NCBI RefSeq assembly: GCF_000739775.1
Contig: NZ_BBJH01000002.1
Coordinates: 62,001 to 126,000 of the forward strand
Direction: 5' to 3'
Length of the DNA stretch: 64,000 bases
Source of the DNA: Paraburkholderia heleia NBRC 101817
Lineage (GTDB): Bacteria > Pseudomonadota > Gammaproteobacteria > Burkholderiales > Burkholderiaceae
The translations under genes were made by a program, and so were the position numbers. Of this stretch, positions 36,592-44,944 are shown piece by piece. The first letter of the stretch is position 1. Each line of letters starts with the position of its first letter. The notes beneath the pieces were generated by a model. The model saw nothing but the letters and a program-made list of their open reading frames with translations. It searched no databases and was not told where the DNA came from.

Positions 36592-37029
36592 ATGGACGAT
36601 CCCGTCAATGAAGATTTCGAGCGGACGCAGAATCTGGTGTTTGTGCCGGGCCAGGCGCATCACCGGATGGCCACCGAACTCAGGACCGGGCTCAAGGACG
36701 CCGGGTTGAACCTGCAGGAGCGCGGCATTCTGCTGACGCTCGCCTGCGGCAGCGCGAAAACGCCAGCGGCATTGGCGAAGCGGCTCGGCGTCCACCCCGC
36801 CCGCATGACCCGCGTGCTGGACAAGCTCGAAACCAGTGGACTCGTGGAGCGCTCGCGCAATGGCGCAGACCGGCGCCTCGTGGACGTCTCGTTGACGCGG
36901 GAGGGCCGCTCGGTCGCGTCCCGCAACGCCGACGTTGCCCCGGGCGCCTGGCGCGAGCGGCTCTCGCACTTCTCGAAGTCCGACTTCGACGCCTTGAGCA
37001 CGCTGCTTTCCAGACTGCTCCACGGCTAA
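36592..37029 (+). CDS. MarR-family regulator of the efflux locus (first)
   Basis: 145 residues with a central winged helix (TPAALAKRLGVHPARMTRVLD, KLETSGLVERSRNGADRRLV). AAGGAGGG precedes the ATG. It lies at the front of the efflux cluster, 86 bases upstream of the emrB-like gene, with palindromes on both sides. It resembles regulators such as EmrR that repress drug-efflux operons and are released by phenolic or hydrophobic ligands. Confidence 0.88.
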   Translation: MDDPVNEDFERTQNLVFVPGQAHHRMATELRTGLKDAGLNLQERGILLTLACGSAKTPAALAKRLGVHPARMTRVLDKLETSGLVERSRNGADRRLVDVSLTREGRSVASRNADVAPGAWRERLSHFSKSDFDALSTLLSRLLHG

Positions 37030-37048
37030 GACGGCATTTTTTTATCCA

Positions 37049-37070
37049 ATTATCAGACATGTCAGATAAT
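37049..37070. promoter_or_regulatory. Candidate MarR operator before the emrB-like gene
   Basis: ATTATCAGACATGTCAGATAAT is a 22-base near-perfect palindrome (only one mismatched pair), located between the first marR stop and the MFS start. Its TCAGATA half is shared with the other sites of the locus. Confidence 0.6.
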
Positions 37071-37115
37071 GGCCCGTGCTTGACGGGGCATTCGCATCCA
37101 GGCGGGAGAACGCAC

Positions 37116-38678
37116 ATGAATCCTCCGAACAACCCAGGCGCGCCGGCCCAGCTGACCGGAGCGAAGTTCGCGCTCGGCACCTTCGCCGTGGCGCTCGCCA
37201 CCTTTATGAACGTGCTGGATTCGTCGATTGCAAACGTCGCGATTCCTACGCTCTCCGGCAACCTCGGCGTGTCGATCGACGAAGGCACGTGGGTCATCAC
37301 GCTCTTTGCCGCGGCTAATGCGGTATCTATTCCATTGACCGGATGGCTTACTCAGCGCGTGGGCCAGGTCAAGCTGTTCGTCTGGGCGATCCTGCTGTTC
37401 GTGCTCTCGTCGGCTGCGTGCGGCATGGCGCCGAACCTGCTGACACTGCTCGTCGCCCGCATCGTTCAGGGCGCCGTGGCGGGCCCGCTGGTACCGTTGT
37501 CGCAAGCTTTGCTGCTCGCTTCCTTTCCCAGGGAAAAGAGCTCGAACGCGCTGGCGCTGTGGGCGATGACTGCAACCGTCGGACCGATCGCGGGCCCCGC
37601 GCTCGGCGGCTGGATCACCGACAGCTACAGCTGGTCATGGATCTTCTACATCAACGTGCCCGTCGGCCTCTTCGCGGCCGGCGTGATCTGGGCGATCTAC
37701 CGCGACCGCGAATCGCCGGCGCGCAAGCTGCCGATCGACAGGGTCGGGCTGATCGCGCTCATCGCCTGGGTCGCGCCGTTGCAGATCATGCTCGACAAGG
37801 GCAGGGATCTCGACTGGTTCAGCTCGCCGGTCATCTGGACGCTGACCATCGTCGCCGCGGTCAGCTTCGTGTTTTTCCTCATCTGGGAATTGACTGAGGA
37901 AAAGCCGATCGTCAACTTGCGGCTCTTCGCCAAACGCAACTTCCTCGGCGGCACGATTGCGATTTCGGTCGCGTATGCGATCTTCTTTGCCAACCTCGTG
38001 ATCCTGCCGCAGTGGATCCAGGGCTTTCTCGGCTACCGCGCGGTGGATGCGGGGCTCGTCACCGCGCCGCTGGGGATTTTCGCCGTAATACTCGCTCCCG
38101 TGATGGGCAAGGTCATGCCGCGCTCCGACTTGCGCGTACTCGCCACCCTCGCGTTCGTCGGCTTCGCTGCCGTGTTCTTCATGCGCTCGAACTACATTAC
38201 GGGCGTCGACGCATGGACACTCATTTTGCCGACGTTGCTGCAAGGCATTCCAACGGCGCTGTTCTTTACGCCGCTCACCGGCATCATCCTCTCGGGTCTG
38301 CGGGCAGACGAGATTCCCGCGGCCGCGGGGCTGTCCAACTTCGCGCGCATTTTCGCGGGCGCCGTGGGCACCTCGCTCATGAGCAACGCCTGGAACGACC
38401 GCACGATCCTTCATCACGCCCGGCTCGCCGAGCAAACGAGTGTGGAGAATCCCGCATTCGCCAGCGCGATCGCACATTTGCAGGCCACGCTGGGCGGCGG
38501 CGTTCCGAGGGCCACGGCCTTTTACGAAAGTTCGCTCAATGCGCAGGCCGTCATGCTGGGGTTGAACGACATATTCTGGATCTCTGCGGTGATCTTCATC
38601 GTCATCATCCCGCTGATCTGGATGACGAGGCCGCTCAAGGGCGGCGGCGCGGGCGCGGCAGCGGCCGGCGGACACTAA
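37116..38678 (+). CDS. emrB: MFS multidrug exporter, EmrB family
   Basis: 520-residue DHA2-family drug:proton antiporter with about 14 membrane helices. Motif D1 is present as MNVLDSSIANVAIPTLSGNL and motif C as VGPIAGPALGGWITDSYSWSW. EmrB pumps work with an EmrA adaptor and an outer-membrane channel, both encoded downstream, to expel toxic compounds across both membranes. I start at the ATG at 37116 with GGGAGA 6 bases upstream; an in-frame ATG at 37059 would lie inside the operator palindrome. Confidence 0.93.
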   Translation: MNPPNNPGAPAQLTGAKFALGTFAVALATFMNVLDSSIANVAIPTLSGNLGVSIDEGTWVITLFAAANAVSIPLTGWLTQRVGQVKLFVWAILLFVLSSAACGMAPNLLTLLVARIVQGAVAGPLVPLSQALLLASFPREKSSNALALWAMTATVGPIAGPALGGWITDSYSWSWIFYINVPVGLFAAGVIWAIYRDRESPARKLPIDRVGLIALIAWVAPLQIMLDKGRDLDWFSSPVIWTLTIVAAVSFVFFLIWELTEEKPIVNLRLFAKRNFLGGTIAISVAYAIFFANLVILPQWIQGFLGYRAVDAGLVTAPLGIFAVILAPVMGKVMPRSDLRVLATLAFVGFAAVFFMRSNYITGVDAWTLILPTLLQGIPTALFFTPLTGIILSGLRADEIPAAAGLSNFARIFAGAVGTSLMSNAWNDRTILHHARLAEQTSVENPAFASAIAHLQATLGGGVPRATAFYESSLNAQAVMLGLNDIFWISAVIFIVIIPLIWMTRPLKGGGAGAAAAGGH

Positions 38679-38732
38679 ATATTGCAGTTGAATCCGGTTC
38701 AGAGGGCAAACCTGCCTCGTGTGTTTTTCTTG

Positions 38733-38758
38733 ACAGTATCTGATAATGCAGATACTGT
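38733..38758. promoter_or_regulatory. Candidate MarR operator before the second marR gene
   Basis: ACAGTATCTG (38733-38742) pairs perfectly with CAGATACTGT (38749-38758) around ATAATG. It starts 26 bases before the end of the MFS-marR gap and also overlaps a TTGACA-like -35 hexamer at 38730-38735, so binding would block a promoter there. Confidence 0.65.
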
Positions 38759-38783
38759 GACGGCTAACACGGAGGGCGCCGCA

Positions 38784-39221
38784 ATGGACCACTACACCAC
38801 GAAAAATTTCATGCTCACGGAAAGTGTCGGCTTCAGGATCGTCAAGGCGCGCAATCTGGTCGTCGCGGAAATGGACGCGGCGCTCAAGGACCTCGACATC
38901 ACGGGCCAGCAAATGGGCATTTTGCTATCGCTGAAGCAGGGTGTGGCGACCACGCCGTTCGAGTTGTCCAAGCTGCTGGGGATCGATACGGGGCTCATGA
39001 CGCGAATGCTGGACAAGCTGGAAGTCAAAGGTCTGCTGGAGCGTTCCCGGGACGCAGACGACCGCCGCGTGGTCAATCTTCACCTCACGGCAAAGGGGCT
39101 GGAAACGGCGGCGCAGATTCCGGAAATTGCACCGCATGTGTTGAACGCGCGCCTGCGCAAATTCACCAAGGCTGAGTTTGCGGAACTGAACCGCCTGCTT
39201 CGCAAGTTCACAGACGACTGA
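38784..39221 (+). CDS. MarR-family regulator of the efflux locus (second)
   Basis: 145 residues, clearly related to the first marR product but diverged. Winged helix: TTPFELSKLLGIDTGLMTRM, LDKLEVKGLLERSRDADDRR. It begins at the ATG at 38784 with GGAGGG upstream. It sits between the pump gene and the channel/adaptor genes, an unusual place. A terminator follows its stop, separating it from the outer-membrane factor gene. Confidence 0.9.
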   Translation: MDHYTTKNFMLTESVGFRIVKARNLVVAEMDAALKDLDITGQQMGILLSLKQGVATTPFELSKLLGIDTGLMTRMLDKLEVKGLLERSRDADDRRVVNLHLTAKGLETAAQIPEIAPHVLNARLRKFTKAEFAELNRLLRKFTDD

Positions 39222-39226
39222 ACGGT

Positions 39227-39250
39227 GCGGCCGTGCGGCCGCGTTTTTTT
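39227..39250 (+). terminator. Rho-independent terminator after the second marR gene
   Basis: GCGGCC (39227-39232), loop GTGC, GGCCGC (39237-39242), then GTTTTTTT. A textbook short stem and U-run, 5 bases after the marR stop. Confidence 0.8.
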
Positions 39251-39260
39251 CGACCATTAA

Positions 39261-39274
39261 TCTGATTTGTCAGA
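39261..39274. promoter_or_regulatory. Candidate MarR operator abutting the outer-membrane factor start codon
   Basis: TCTGA-TTTG-TCAGA, perfect arms, ending two bases before the ATG at 39277. It occupies the place where a ribosome site would be. Confidence 0.6.
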
Positions 39275-39276
39275 AA

Positions 39277-40800
39277 ATGAAACCGCAGACTTCTGAATCA
39301 CGCATCGGTGCCCGTACGCTGAAGCTGGGCGTATCGGCGATCGCCATGGCCGCGCTGGCGGCGTGCGCAAACTATGCGGGCATCCACAGCGACGCGAAGA
39401 TGGCCCGGCCGCAACAGTTCGAGACGGCGCAGAGCCTGCCGCAAGAGCAGGGCCGCTGGCCGTCCGCCGATTGGGTCGACCAGTTCGGCGACGCGCAACT
39501 CAAGGCGCTGATCGCCGAAGCGCTGCAGGGTAGCCCGAGCGTCGAGCAGGCCAGGGCGCGCGTGGCGCAGGCCGAGGCCTATAGCGAAACCGCGAAGGCG
39601 GGCACGCTGCCGCGCGTCGACGCCAGCTACACGCTGACGCGCCAGCAGTTCAGTAGCACGGCGCTGATTCCGCCGCCGTACGCCGGCTCGTGGCAGACCG
39701 AAAACAAGGGCCTGCTCACCGCTTCCTACGATCTCGACCTGTGGGGCAAGAACCGCGAGGCGCTGCGTGCCGCCGTTTCGGAGACGGCCGCGAGCGAGGC
39801 CGACGAGGAAATGGTCAAGCTCACGCTGGATACCTCGATCGCGCGCACCTACAACCAGCTGGCGCGGCTCTACGCGTTGCGCGACATCGCGCAGGAAGAG
39901 GTCACGCGCCGCGAGCAGATCGATCGCATCACGGCGGGCCGCATAGCCACGGGCCTCGACACGCAGGTAGAACGCAAGACCGCACAAGCGAACCTGGCGA
40001 CGAGCCGCTCGCGAGTGAGCGCGCTCGACGGCAGCATTCTGACCACGCGTTACCAGTTGGCCGCGCTGATGGGCAAGGGCCCCGACCGCGGACTCGCGAT
40101 TGCGCGGCCGACGCTCGGCGTGGGCGACGAGGTGCGTTTGCCGGACAACCTGCCTGCCGATCTCGTGAGCCGTCGCCCCGATATCGTCGCGGCGCGCTGG
40201 CGCGTGGACGCGATCACGCATGAAGTGAAGGAGGCGAAGGCGGAGTTCTACCCGGACATCAACCTGAGCGCCGCATTGGGTCTCGACGCGTTCGGATTCG
40301 GCCGCTTCCTGACCGCCGCAAGCCGCACGGCTTCGGTGGGCCCCGCGATCCATCTGCCGATCTTCGACGGCGGCGAGTTGCGTGCGCAGTTGAAGGGCCG
40401 CTACGCCGAGTTCGACTACGCGGTGGCCGCCTACGACCAGACGCTCATTGCTGCGCTCAGCGGCGTGGCTACGCAGCTCGCGCAGATCCGTTCGAGCGAC
40501 GCGCAGCTCGTCGATGCCCAAACCGCGCAGCAGGCGGCGCGCGATGCCGACCAGCTCGCGATCACGCAATACAGGGGCGGACTGACCAATCAGCTCACGG
40601 TGCTCAATGCCGACGTCACCGCGCTGAACGCCGACGAAGCCATCGCCAACCTGAAGATGGATCGCCGCGACCAGCAGATTGCGCTGGCTTCGGATCTGGG
40701 TGGCGGCTATGTCGACACCTCAGCCGATACTGCCCCCCACGCGGACGCTGCCGCCCAACCTAACCCTCAAGCCAATTCCGTCATTGCCGCCGCACGTTGA
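39277..40800 (+). CDS. Outer-membrane efflux lipoprotein, NodT/OprM family
   Basis: 507 residues. Signal peptide with lipobox LAAC (lipidated Cys30). Two repeats of the TolC-like alpha-helical barrel domain are seen: SADWVDQFGDAQLKALIAEA with ASYDLDLWGKNREALRAAVS, then LPADLVSRRPDIVAARWRVD and HLPIFDGGELRAQLKGRYAE. It forms the outer-membrane duct for the EmrAB pump. No Shine-Dalgarno sequence is seen before the ATG; the operator palindrome lies there instead, so translation may be leaderless or the real start may differ. Confidence 0.92.
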   Translation: MKPQTSESRIGARTLKLGVSAIAMAALAACANYAGIHSDAKMARPQQFETAQSLPQEQGRWPSADWVDQFGDAQLKALIAEALQGSPSVEQARARVAQAEAYSETAKAGTLPRVDASYTLTRQQFSSTALIPPPYAGSWQTENKGLLTASYDLDLWGKNREALRAAVSETAASEADEEMVKLTLDTSIARTYNQLARLYALRDIAQEEVTRREQIDRITAGRIATGLDTQVERKTAQANLATSRSRVSALDGSILTTRYQLAALMGKGPDRGLAIARPTLGVGDEVRLPDNLPADLVSRRPDIVAARWRVDAITHEVKEAKAEFYPDINLSAALGLDAFGFGRFLTAASRTASVGPAIHLPIFDGGELRAQLKGRYAEFDYAVAAYDQTLIAALSGVATQLAQIRSSDAQLVDAQTAQQAARDADQLAITQYRGGLTNQLTVLNADVTALNADEAIANLKMDRRDQQIALASDLGGGYVDTSADTAPHADAAAQPNPQANSVIAAAR

Positions 40801-40834
40801 ACGGCATGTTTGCAGACCCGTCAGGAGAACTGAA

Positions 40835-42136
40835 ATGAGCGAAACGATCACGACCGACCGCGAGCCGGTGGATCAAGTCGACGAGCAAGAAGGCGGCGCG
40901 CAAGCGGCCCCGGCCGGCAACGACCAGCAGCCCACGCCCCCGGGCCGCCGCAAGCGCCTGATCGCGTTGCTCGGCGCCGTCACCTTGATTGCGGGCGCAG
41001 TGTATGGCGCGTACTACTTTACGGAAGGCCGCTTTCACGAATCGACCGACGACGCCTATGTGAGCGGCAATCTCGTGCAGCTCACGCCGCAGGTCACGGG
41101 CACGGTGGTGGCCGTCAATGCCGATGACACGCAGGTCGTGAAGGCGGGCGACCCGGTCGTGACGCTCGATCCGGCCGACGCAAGAATCGCGCTGGCCGAT
41201 GCCGAAGCGTCGCTCGGCCAGACCGTGCGCCGTGTGAGCGGACTGTATGTGAACAACGACTTCTATGCGGCGAACGTGGCGCAGCGCGAATCGGACCTTG
41301 CGCGCGCCAACGACGATCTGCGCCGGCGTCTCGCCGTCGCGGACTCGGGCGCCGTTTCCGCCGAGGATATCGCCCACGCGCGCGATGCCGTGCAGGCCGC
41401 GCAGGCCGCGCTCGACGCAGCACGCCAGCAGGGCGCGGCGAATCATGCACTGACCGATCGCACGTCAGTCGAACAGCATCCGGACGTGCAGGCGGCCGCC
41501 TCGAAAGTGCGCGCGGCATGGCTCGCGTATGCGCGCGATACCTTGCCGGCGCCGGTGACGGGCTATGTGGCGCAGCGTCAGGTGCAGGTCGGTCAGCGTG
41601 TCTCGCCCGGCACGCCGCTCATGGCGATCGTGCCGCTCGACGGCGTGTGGGTGGACGCGAACTTCAAGGAAGTGCAGCTCAAGCACATGCGCATTGGCCA
41701 GCCGGTGACGCTCACCGCCGATGTGTATGGCTCGGGTGTGAAGTATCACGGCCGTATCGAAGGTTTTTCGGCGGGCACGGGTAGTGCATTCGCGACGCTG
41801 CCGGCGCAGAACGCGACGGGCAACTGGATCAAGATCGTCCAGCGCCTGCCGGTGCGCATCGCGCTCGATCCCCGCGAACTTGCGGCGCGTCCGTTGCGCA
41901 TCGGCCTCTCGATGACAGTCGATGCCGATACGCGCGACGATTCCGGGTCGAGGCTTGGAGCGGCGCAGAATACGCGCTATCGTACCGATGTGTTCGCGCA
42001 GTACGACGCGCAGGCCAACGGCGAGATCGAGAAGGTCATCAAGCAGAACGAAATGGCTGCGTCGACGCCAGCGACCGCGGCACAGCCATCGGCGCAACGT
42101 GTGCCGGCGCGCGATCGCAAGGGCAACGCGGGCTAG
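40835..42136 (+). CDS. emrA: HlyD/EmrA-type membrane fusion protein
   Basis: 433 residues. One N-terminal membrane helix (LIALLGAVTLIAGAVYGAYY) anchors a periplasmic adaptor. The lipoyl/barrel-sandwich parts are recognisable: STDDAYVSGNLVQLTPQVTG and PAPVTGYVAQRQVQVGQRVS, followed by VDANFKEVQLKHMRIGQPV, all hallmarks of EmrA. Between them is an Ala-rich coiled coil that reaches the outer-membrane channel. It follows the channel gene by 34 bases with AGGAGA upstream. It completes the tripartite pump. Confidence 0.94.
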   Translation: MSETITTDREPVDQVDEQEGGAQAAPAGNDQQPTPPGRRKRLIALLGAVTLIAGAVYGAYYFTEGRFHESTDDAYVSGNLVQLTPQVTGTVVAVNADDTQVVKAGDPVVTLDPADARIALADAEASLGQTVRRVSGLYVNNDFYAANVAQRESDLARANDDLRRRLAVADSGAVSAEDIAHARDAVQAAQAALDAARQQGAANHALTDRTSVEQHPDVQAAASKVRAAWLAYARDTLPAPVTGYVAQRQVQVGQRVSPGTPLMAIVPLDGVWVDANFKEVQLKHMRIGQPVTLTADVYGSGVKYHGRIEGFSAGTGSAFATLPAQNATGNWIKIVQRLPVRIALDPRELAARPLRIGLSMTVDADTRDDSGSRLGAAQNTRYRTDVFAQYDAQANGEIEKVIKQNEMAASTPATAAQPSAQRVPARDRKGNAG

Positions 42137-42187
42137 GGTTGGCTGGCGGCGCGGTGCAGCTCAGCGGTCTCATTCGACAATGCAGCG

Positions 42188-42394
42188 TTACACGATTTTC
42201 TGAACCCATTGGCTGCGCCAATCCGGCGCTTCGAAGGATTGCGAAAAATACCGGGTCTCGTGACCGACCTTGCCGTCACGGAACTCCATAATGCTTACGG
42301 TGAAAGCGGGCCGTCCCTGGTAAGCGATGGTGTATTCGGTCACCCTGGTACCCGTCGGGTTGCGATGCGTGACCGGCCGTTCGTCCGCACACCT
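42188..42394 (-). pseudogene. C-terminal remnant of an NTF2/SnoaL-like gene
   Basis: The minus-strand frame reads RVTEYTIAYQGRPAFTVSIM and then EFRDGKVGHETRYFSQSFEA, ending WRSQWVQKIV. This is the C-terminal half of a nuclear-transport-factor-2-like (SnoaL) protein, conserved to its natural stop. The N-terminal half is missing: upstream of about 42394 the same frame is an out-of-frame reading of the MocR gene. The MocR frame in turn runs into this remnant, so a deletion probably joined the two genes. Confidence 0.6.
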
Positions 42395-43796
42395 CGGGAT
42401 GAACGAGCAGTTCACCGAGCGTGCGGATCGCCTCATCGATGCGCTGCGACCATGGATGGCCGTAATTGAGCCGAATGCAATTTTCAAATGCATGTGACGC
42501 GGAAAAGAGCGGGCCGGGCGCGACGCTGATGCCGCGTTCAATAGCAAGCCGATGCAGCGCCATCGCGTCGATGCGCTCACGAAAGGTGAGCCACAGAAAA
42601 TACCCGCCTTCGGGCCGCGTGTATTGCGTGCCTTCGGGCAGCCACCGGCGGATCGCCTCGATCATTGCATCGCGCTGCGTTTGCATCGCGAGCCGGATCT
42701 TCTTCAAGTGACGCTCGTAGCCCCCGTGCTCCAGATAATCGGCAATGCCGGCCTGCGCGGGGATGCTCGCCGAGATCGTCGTCATCAGTTTGAGGCGCTG
42801 CACGCGCTCGGCGAAGCGCCCGGCGCTCGCCCAACCCACGCGATAGCCCGGTGCCAGGTTCTTCGAAAACGAGCCGCAATGCATGACGAGGCCGCGCCGG
42901 TCGAACGCGATAGCCGGTGGCGGATAGTTTGGCGCGTAGTGCAGCTCGCCGTACACATCGTCTTCGATGAGCGGGACTTCGTGTTTCGCGAGCAGCTCGA
43001 CTAACGCTTCTTTCTTTGAAGCCGACAACGTGACGCCCGTGGGGTTCTGGAAATTCGTCATGAACCAGCATGCGCGAATGGGGTGCTTCTCCAGCGCTTG
43101 CGTCAGCGCGTCGAGGTCGAGCCCCGTCGCGGTATCGACCGGAATTTCTACGGCGCGCAGGCCAAGCCGTTCGATCGCCTGAAGCGCGGCATAAAACCCT
43201 GGCGACTCCACCGCGACGATATCGCCGGGCTGCGTGACCGCCATCAGGCAAAGATTGAGCGCTTCCAGCGCGCCGTTGGTGATGATGATGTCCTCGGCCG
43301 GCTGCGAGATGCCAACGCGCATGTAGCGCAGCGCGATTTGCCGGCGCAGGTTCTCGTTGCCCGGCGGCAGATCGACCACCGTGCTCCACGGGCTCACGCT
43401 GCGCGCGGCCTGGCCGAGCGATTTCGCCAGGCGCGAGAGCGGAAAAAGCAGCGGCGAGGGGAACGCGGAGCCGAGCGGCACGATGCCGGGGCGCTTGGCG
43501 GCATCGAGTACGGAAAACACCAGTTCGCTGATATCGACGGTGGCCGTTTCGCCCGTCGTTGAGCGCGAATCCGCCTTGGCAGGCTTCGAGGCCGGCATGA
43601 CGTAGTAGCCCGAACGTTCTTCAGCACGCACGAGGCCCCACTGTTCGAGCACGTAGTAAGCGCGCGCCGCCGTGGACTGGCTTACGCCGTGCTGCGCAAT
43701 GATCTGCCGCAGCGACGGCATGCGCGAACCCGGCTTCAGGTTGCCCGAGCGAATCTCGGCGGCCATGCTCTGTGCGAGGCGTTCGTAGCGTGTCAT
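42276..43796 (-). CDS. MocR/PdxR-type GntR regulator with aminotransferase domain, 3' end fused to a gene remnant
   Basis: About 506 residues. N-terminal GntR winged helix (SLRQIIAQHGVSQSTAARAY), then a full fold-type I aminotransferase domain with the PLP lysine in SFSKNLAPGYRVGW, plus NPTGVTLS and PEGGYFLWL motifs. Such regulators bind PLP or an amino compound and often control transport or metabolism of amines. The normal ending is near GELLVHPE; the last roughly 40 residues are read from the broken NTF2-like gene in another frame. I start at the ATG at 43796 (GGAAGAG upstream); ATGs at 43823 and 43835 are possible. Confidence 0.85.
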   Translation of the reverse strand: MTRYERLAQSMAAEIRSGNLKPGSRMPSLRQIIAQHGVSQSTAARAYYVLEQWGLVRAEERSGYYVMPASKPAKADSRSTTGETATVDISELVFSVLDAAKRPGIVPLGSAFPSPLLFPLSRLAKSLGQAARSVSPWSTVVDLPPGNENLRRQIALRYMRVGISQPAEDIIITNGALEALNLCLMAVTQPGDIVAVESPGFYAALQAIERLGLRAVEIPVDTATGLDLDALTQALEKHPIRACWFMTNFQNPTGVTLSASKKEALVELLAKHEVPLIEDDVYGELHYAPNYPPPAIAFDRRGLVMHCGSFSKNLAPGYRVGWASAGRFAERVQRLKLMTTISASIPAQAGIADYLEHGGYERHLKKIRLAMQTQRDAMIEAIRRWLPEGTQYTRPEGGYFLWLTFRERIDAMALHRLAIERGISVAPGPLFSASHAFENCIRLNYGHPWSQRIDEAIRTLGELLVHPEVCGRTAGHASQPDGYQGDRIHHRLPGTARFHRKHYGVP

Positions 43797-44015
43797 GCGT
43801 TCTGGCTCTTCCAGTGCTGTCATGGGTGGACTCATGCGTTTCGTGTGGCGTGCGGGATCGGGATACCGATCTGCTGCGCTCAATTATGCGTCGACTGCTT
43901 CTATACGGCCCTCCGGCGAGGACGCATCATTGCGGACAGTGCGCATCGCAGGCCGGGTCTGTTCTCCCGGGATGCGCCGGGATTACTGCGCGAGTGCCTG
44001 GATCATCACCTAAAC

Positions 44016-44038
44016 CCGCAGTGCTTGCGGCTCTTTTT
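44016..44038 (+). terminator. Terminator-like hairpin, first of two
   Basis: CCGCA (44016-44020), loop GTGCT, TGCGG (44026-44030), then CTCTTTTT. Short stem but a good U-run. Confidence 0.55.
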
Positions 44039-44060
44039 GCCTGTAGCGTGGCAAGCCTTT

Positions 44061-44093
44061 CGCCCCGGTGCGCGAGTACCGGGGCGTTTCTTT
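44061..44093 (+). terminator. Terminator-like hairpin, second of two
   Basis: CGCCCCGGT (44061-44069) pairs perfectly with ACCGGGGCG (44078-44086) across an 8-base loop, followed by TTTCTTT. Strong stem. Confidence 0.7.
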
Positions 44094-44208
44094 ATGTGGC
44101 TGCGGCACGTGCCCGCTGCATCGCTCAGATTGTGCGCAACTGCTACTTTTTTTGCCTCCGGCGAAGATCGAACATAGGCCCATCGAATCGAGCCCGATGG
44201 AGAACATG

Positions 44209-44412
44209 ATGGAACTCGTACGCATGGTGCGCATGGTCCTGTGGAGCTTCTTTGGCGTGCGCAAGAGCGCGTCACACGAAGCCGATCTGGCGAATATCAA
44301 CTTCAGCTGGCTGCCGTTCGTGGCTGTTGGGCTGGCGGTGCTGATTGGCGCCTGCATATTGGGCGTGGTGCTGCTGGTCGCGCATTCTACGGGAACCGCG
44401 CAAGGGTTCTGA
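44209..44412 (+). CDS. DUF2970 family small membrane protein
   Basis: 67 residues. The core LVRMVRMVLWSFFGVRKSAS followed by a single transmembrane helix (LPFVAVGLAVLIGACILGVV) is the DUF2970 pattern, common in betaproteobacteria and of unknown function. I chose the ATG at 44209, 6 bases after GGAG; ATGs at 44197 and 44206 are alternatives. Confidence 0.8.
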   Translation: MELVRMVRMVLWSFFGVRKSASHEADLANINFSWLPFVAVGLAVLIGACILGVVLLVAHSTGTAQGF

Positions 44413-44442
44413 GCGTTCCTCGCAGAGATGTGAAGGTTATCT

Positions 44443-44471
44443 TTGCAGTTTACCTTCGTATCTCCTACAAT
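44443..44471 (+). promoter_or_regulatory. Near-consensus promoter with overlapping inverted repeat before the third marR gene
   Basis: TTGCAG (-35, 44443-44448), 17 bases, TACAAT (-10, 44466-44471). The inverted repeat GAAGGT (44432-44437)/ACCTTC (44452-44457) brackets the -35 box, a typical place for a self-repressing MarR site. The expected transcription start, about 7 bases after the -10 box, falls on the ATG at 44478. Confidence 0.65.
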
Positions 44472-44477
44472 GCGGGG

Positions 44478-44930
44478 ATGATCGAAAGCGCCCATAAACC
44501 CGCTCCCGACCTCGCCGCGTCGCTTGCCGGCGACCTCCGCGCCCTGGTTGGCCAACTGCGCCGCCGCTTTCGCGAGCAGGCGATGCTCGGCGACTTCACG
44601 CCGTCCCAGATGGCCGTGCTGCAGCGGCTCGAACGCGAGGGGCCGTCCACGGTATCGAACCTCGCGCGCGCGGAGGGCATGCGCCCGCAGTCGATGGGCA
44701 CGCTCATCGCGCCGCTCGAGGCGGCGGGCCATATCAGCGGCAAACCGGACCCCAATGACGGACGCCAGACGCTCTGGTCGCTCACCGACACCTTTCGCGA
44801 GTGGCTCAAGGAAGGGCGCGCAGCCCGCCAGGACTGGCTCTCGCGCAGGATAGAGGCGCGCCTCTCCGGCGCCGAGCAGCAACAGCTAGCCGCCGCAGTC
44901 GAGCTGCTCAAGCGGCTCGTGGCCGACTAA
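44478..44930 (+). CDS. MarR-family regulator next to an MFS exporter
   Basis: 150 residues. Winged helix region TPSQMAVLQRLEREGPSTVS, NLARAEGMRPQSMGTLIAPL, and the wing KPDPNDGRQTLWSL. It is 14 bases upstream of the MFS gene and surely co-transcribed with it. No Shine-Dalgarno precedes the ATG and the predicted transcription start coincides with it, so the mRNA may be leaderless. It likely represses its own operon through the inverted repeat at the -35 box. Confidence 0.88.
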   Translation: MIESAHKPAPDLAASLAGDLRALVGQLRRRFREQAMLGDFTPSQMAVLQRLEREGPSTVSNLARAEGMRPQSMGTLIAPLEAAGHISGKPDPNDGRQTLWSLTDTFREWLKEGRAARQDWLSRRIEARLSGAEQQQLAAAVELLKRLVAD

Positions 44931-44944
44931 GGCGAGGCGGCCAC

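Larger units (their letters stand above)
43797..44208. other. Intergenic region with two tandem terminators, possible small RNA
   Basis: About 410 bases with no convincing protein gene. It holds the MocR promoter on one side. On the plus strand there are two consecutive terminator-like hairpins (44016-44038 and 44061-44093) with no plus-strand gene before them. A small RNA ending at one of these hairpins is a reasonable inference; no clear promoter could be assigned. Confidence 0.4.
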
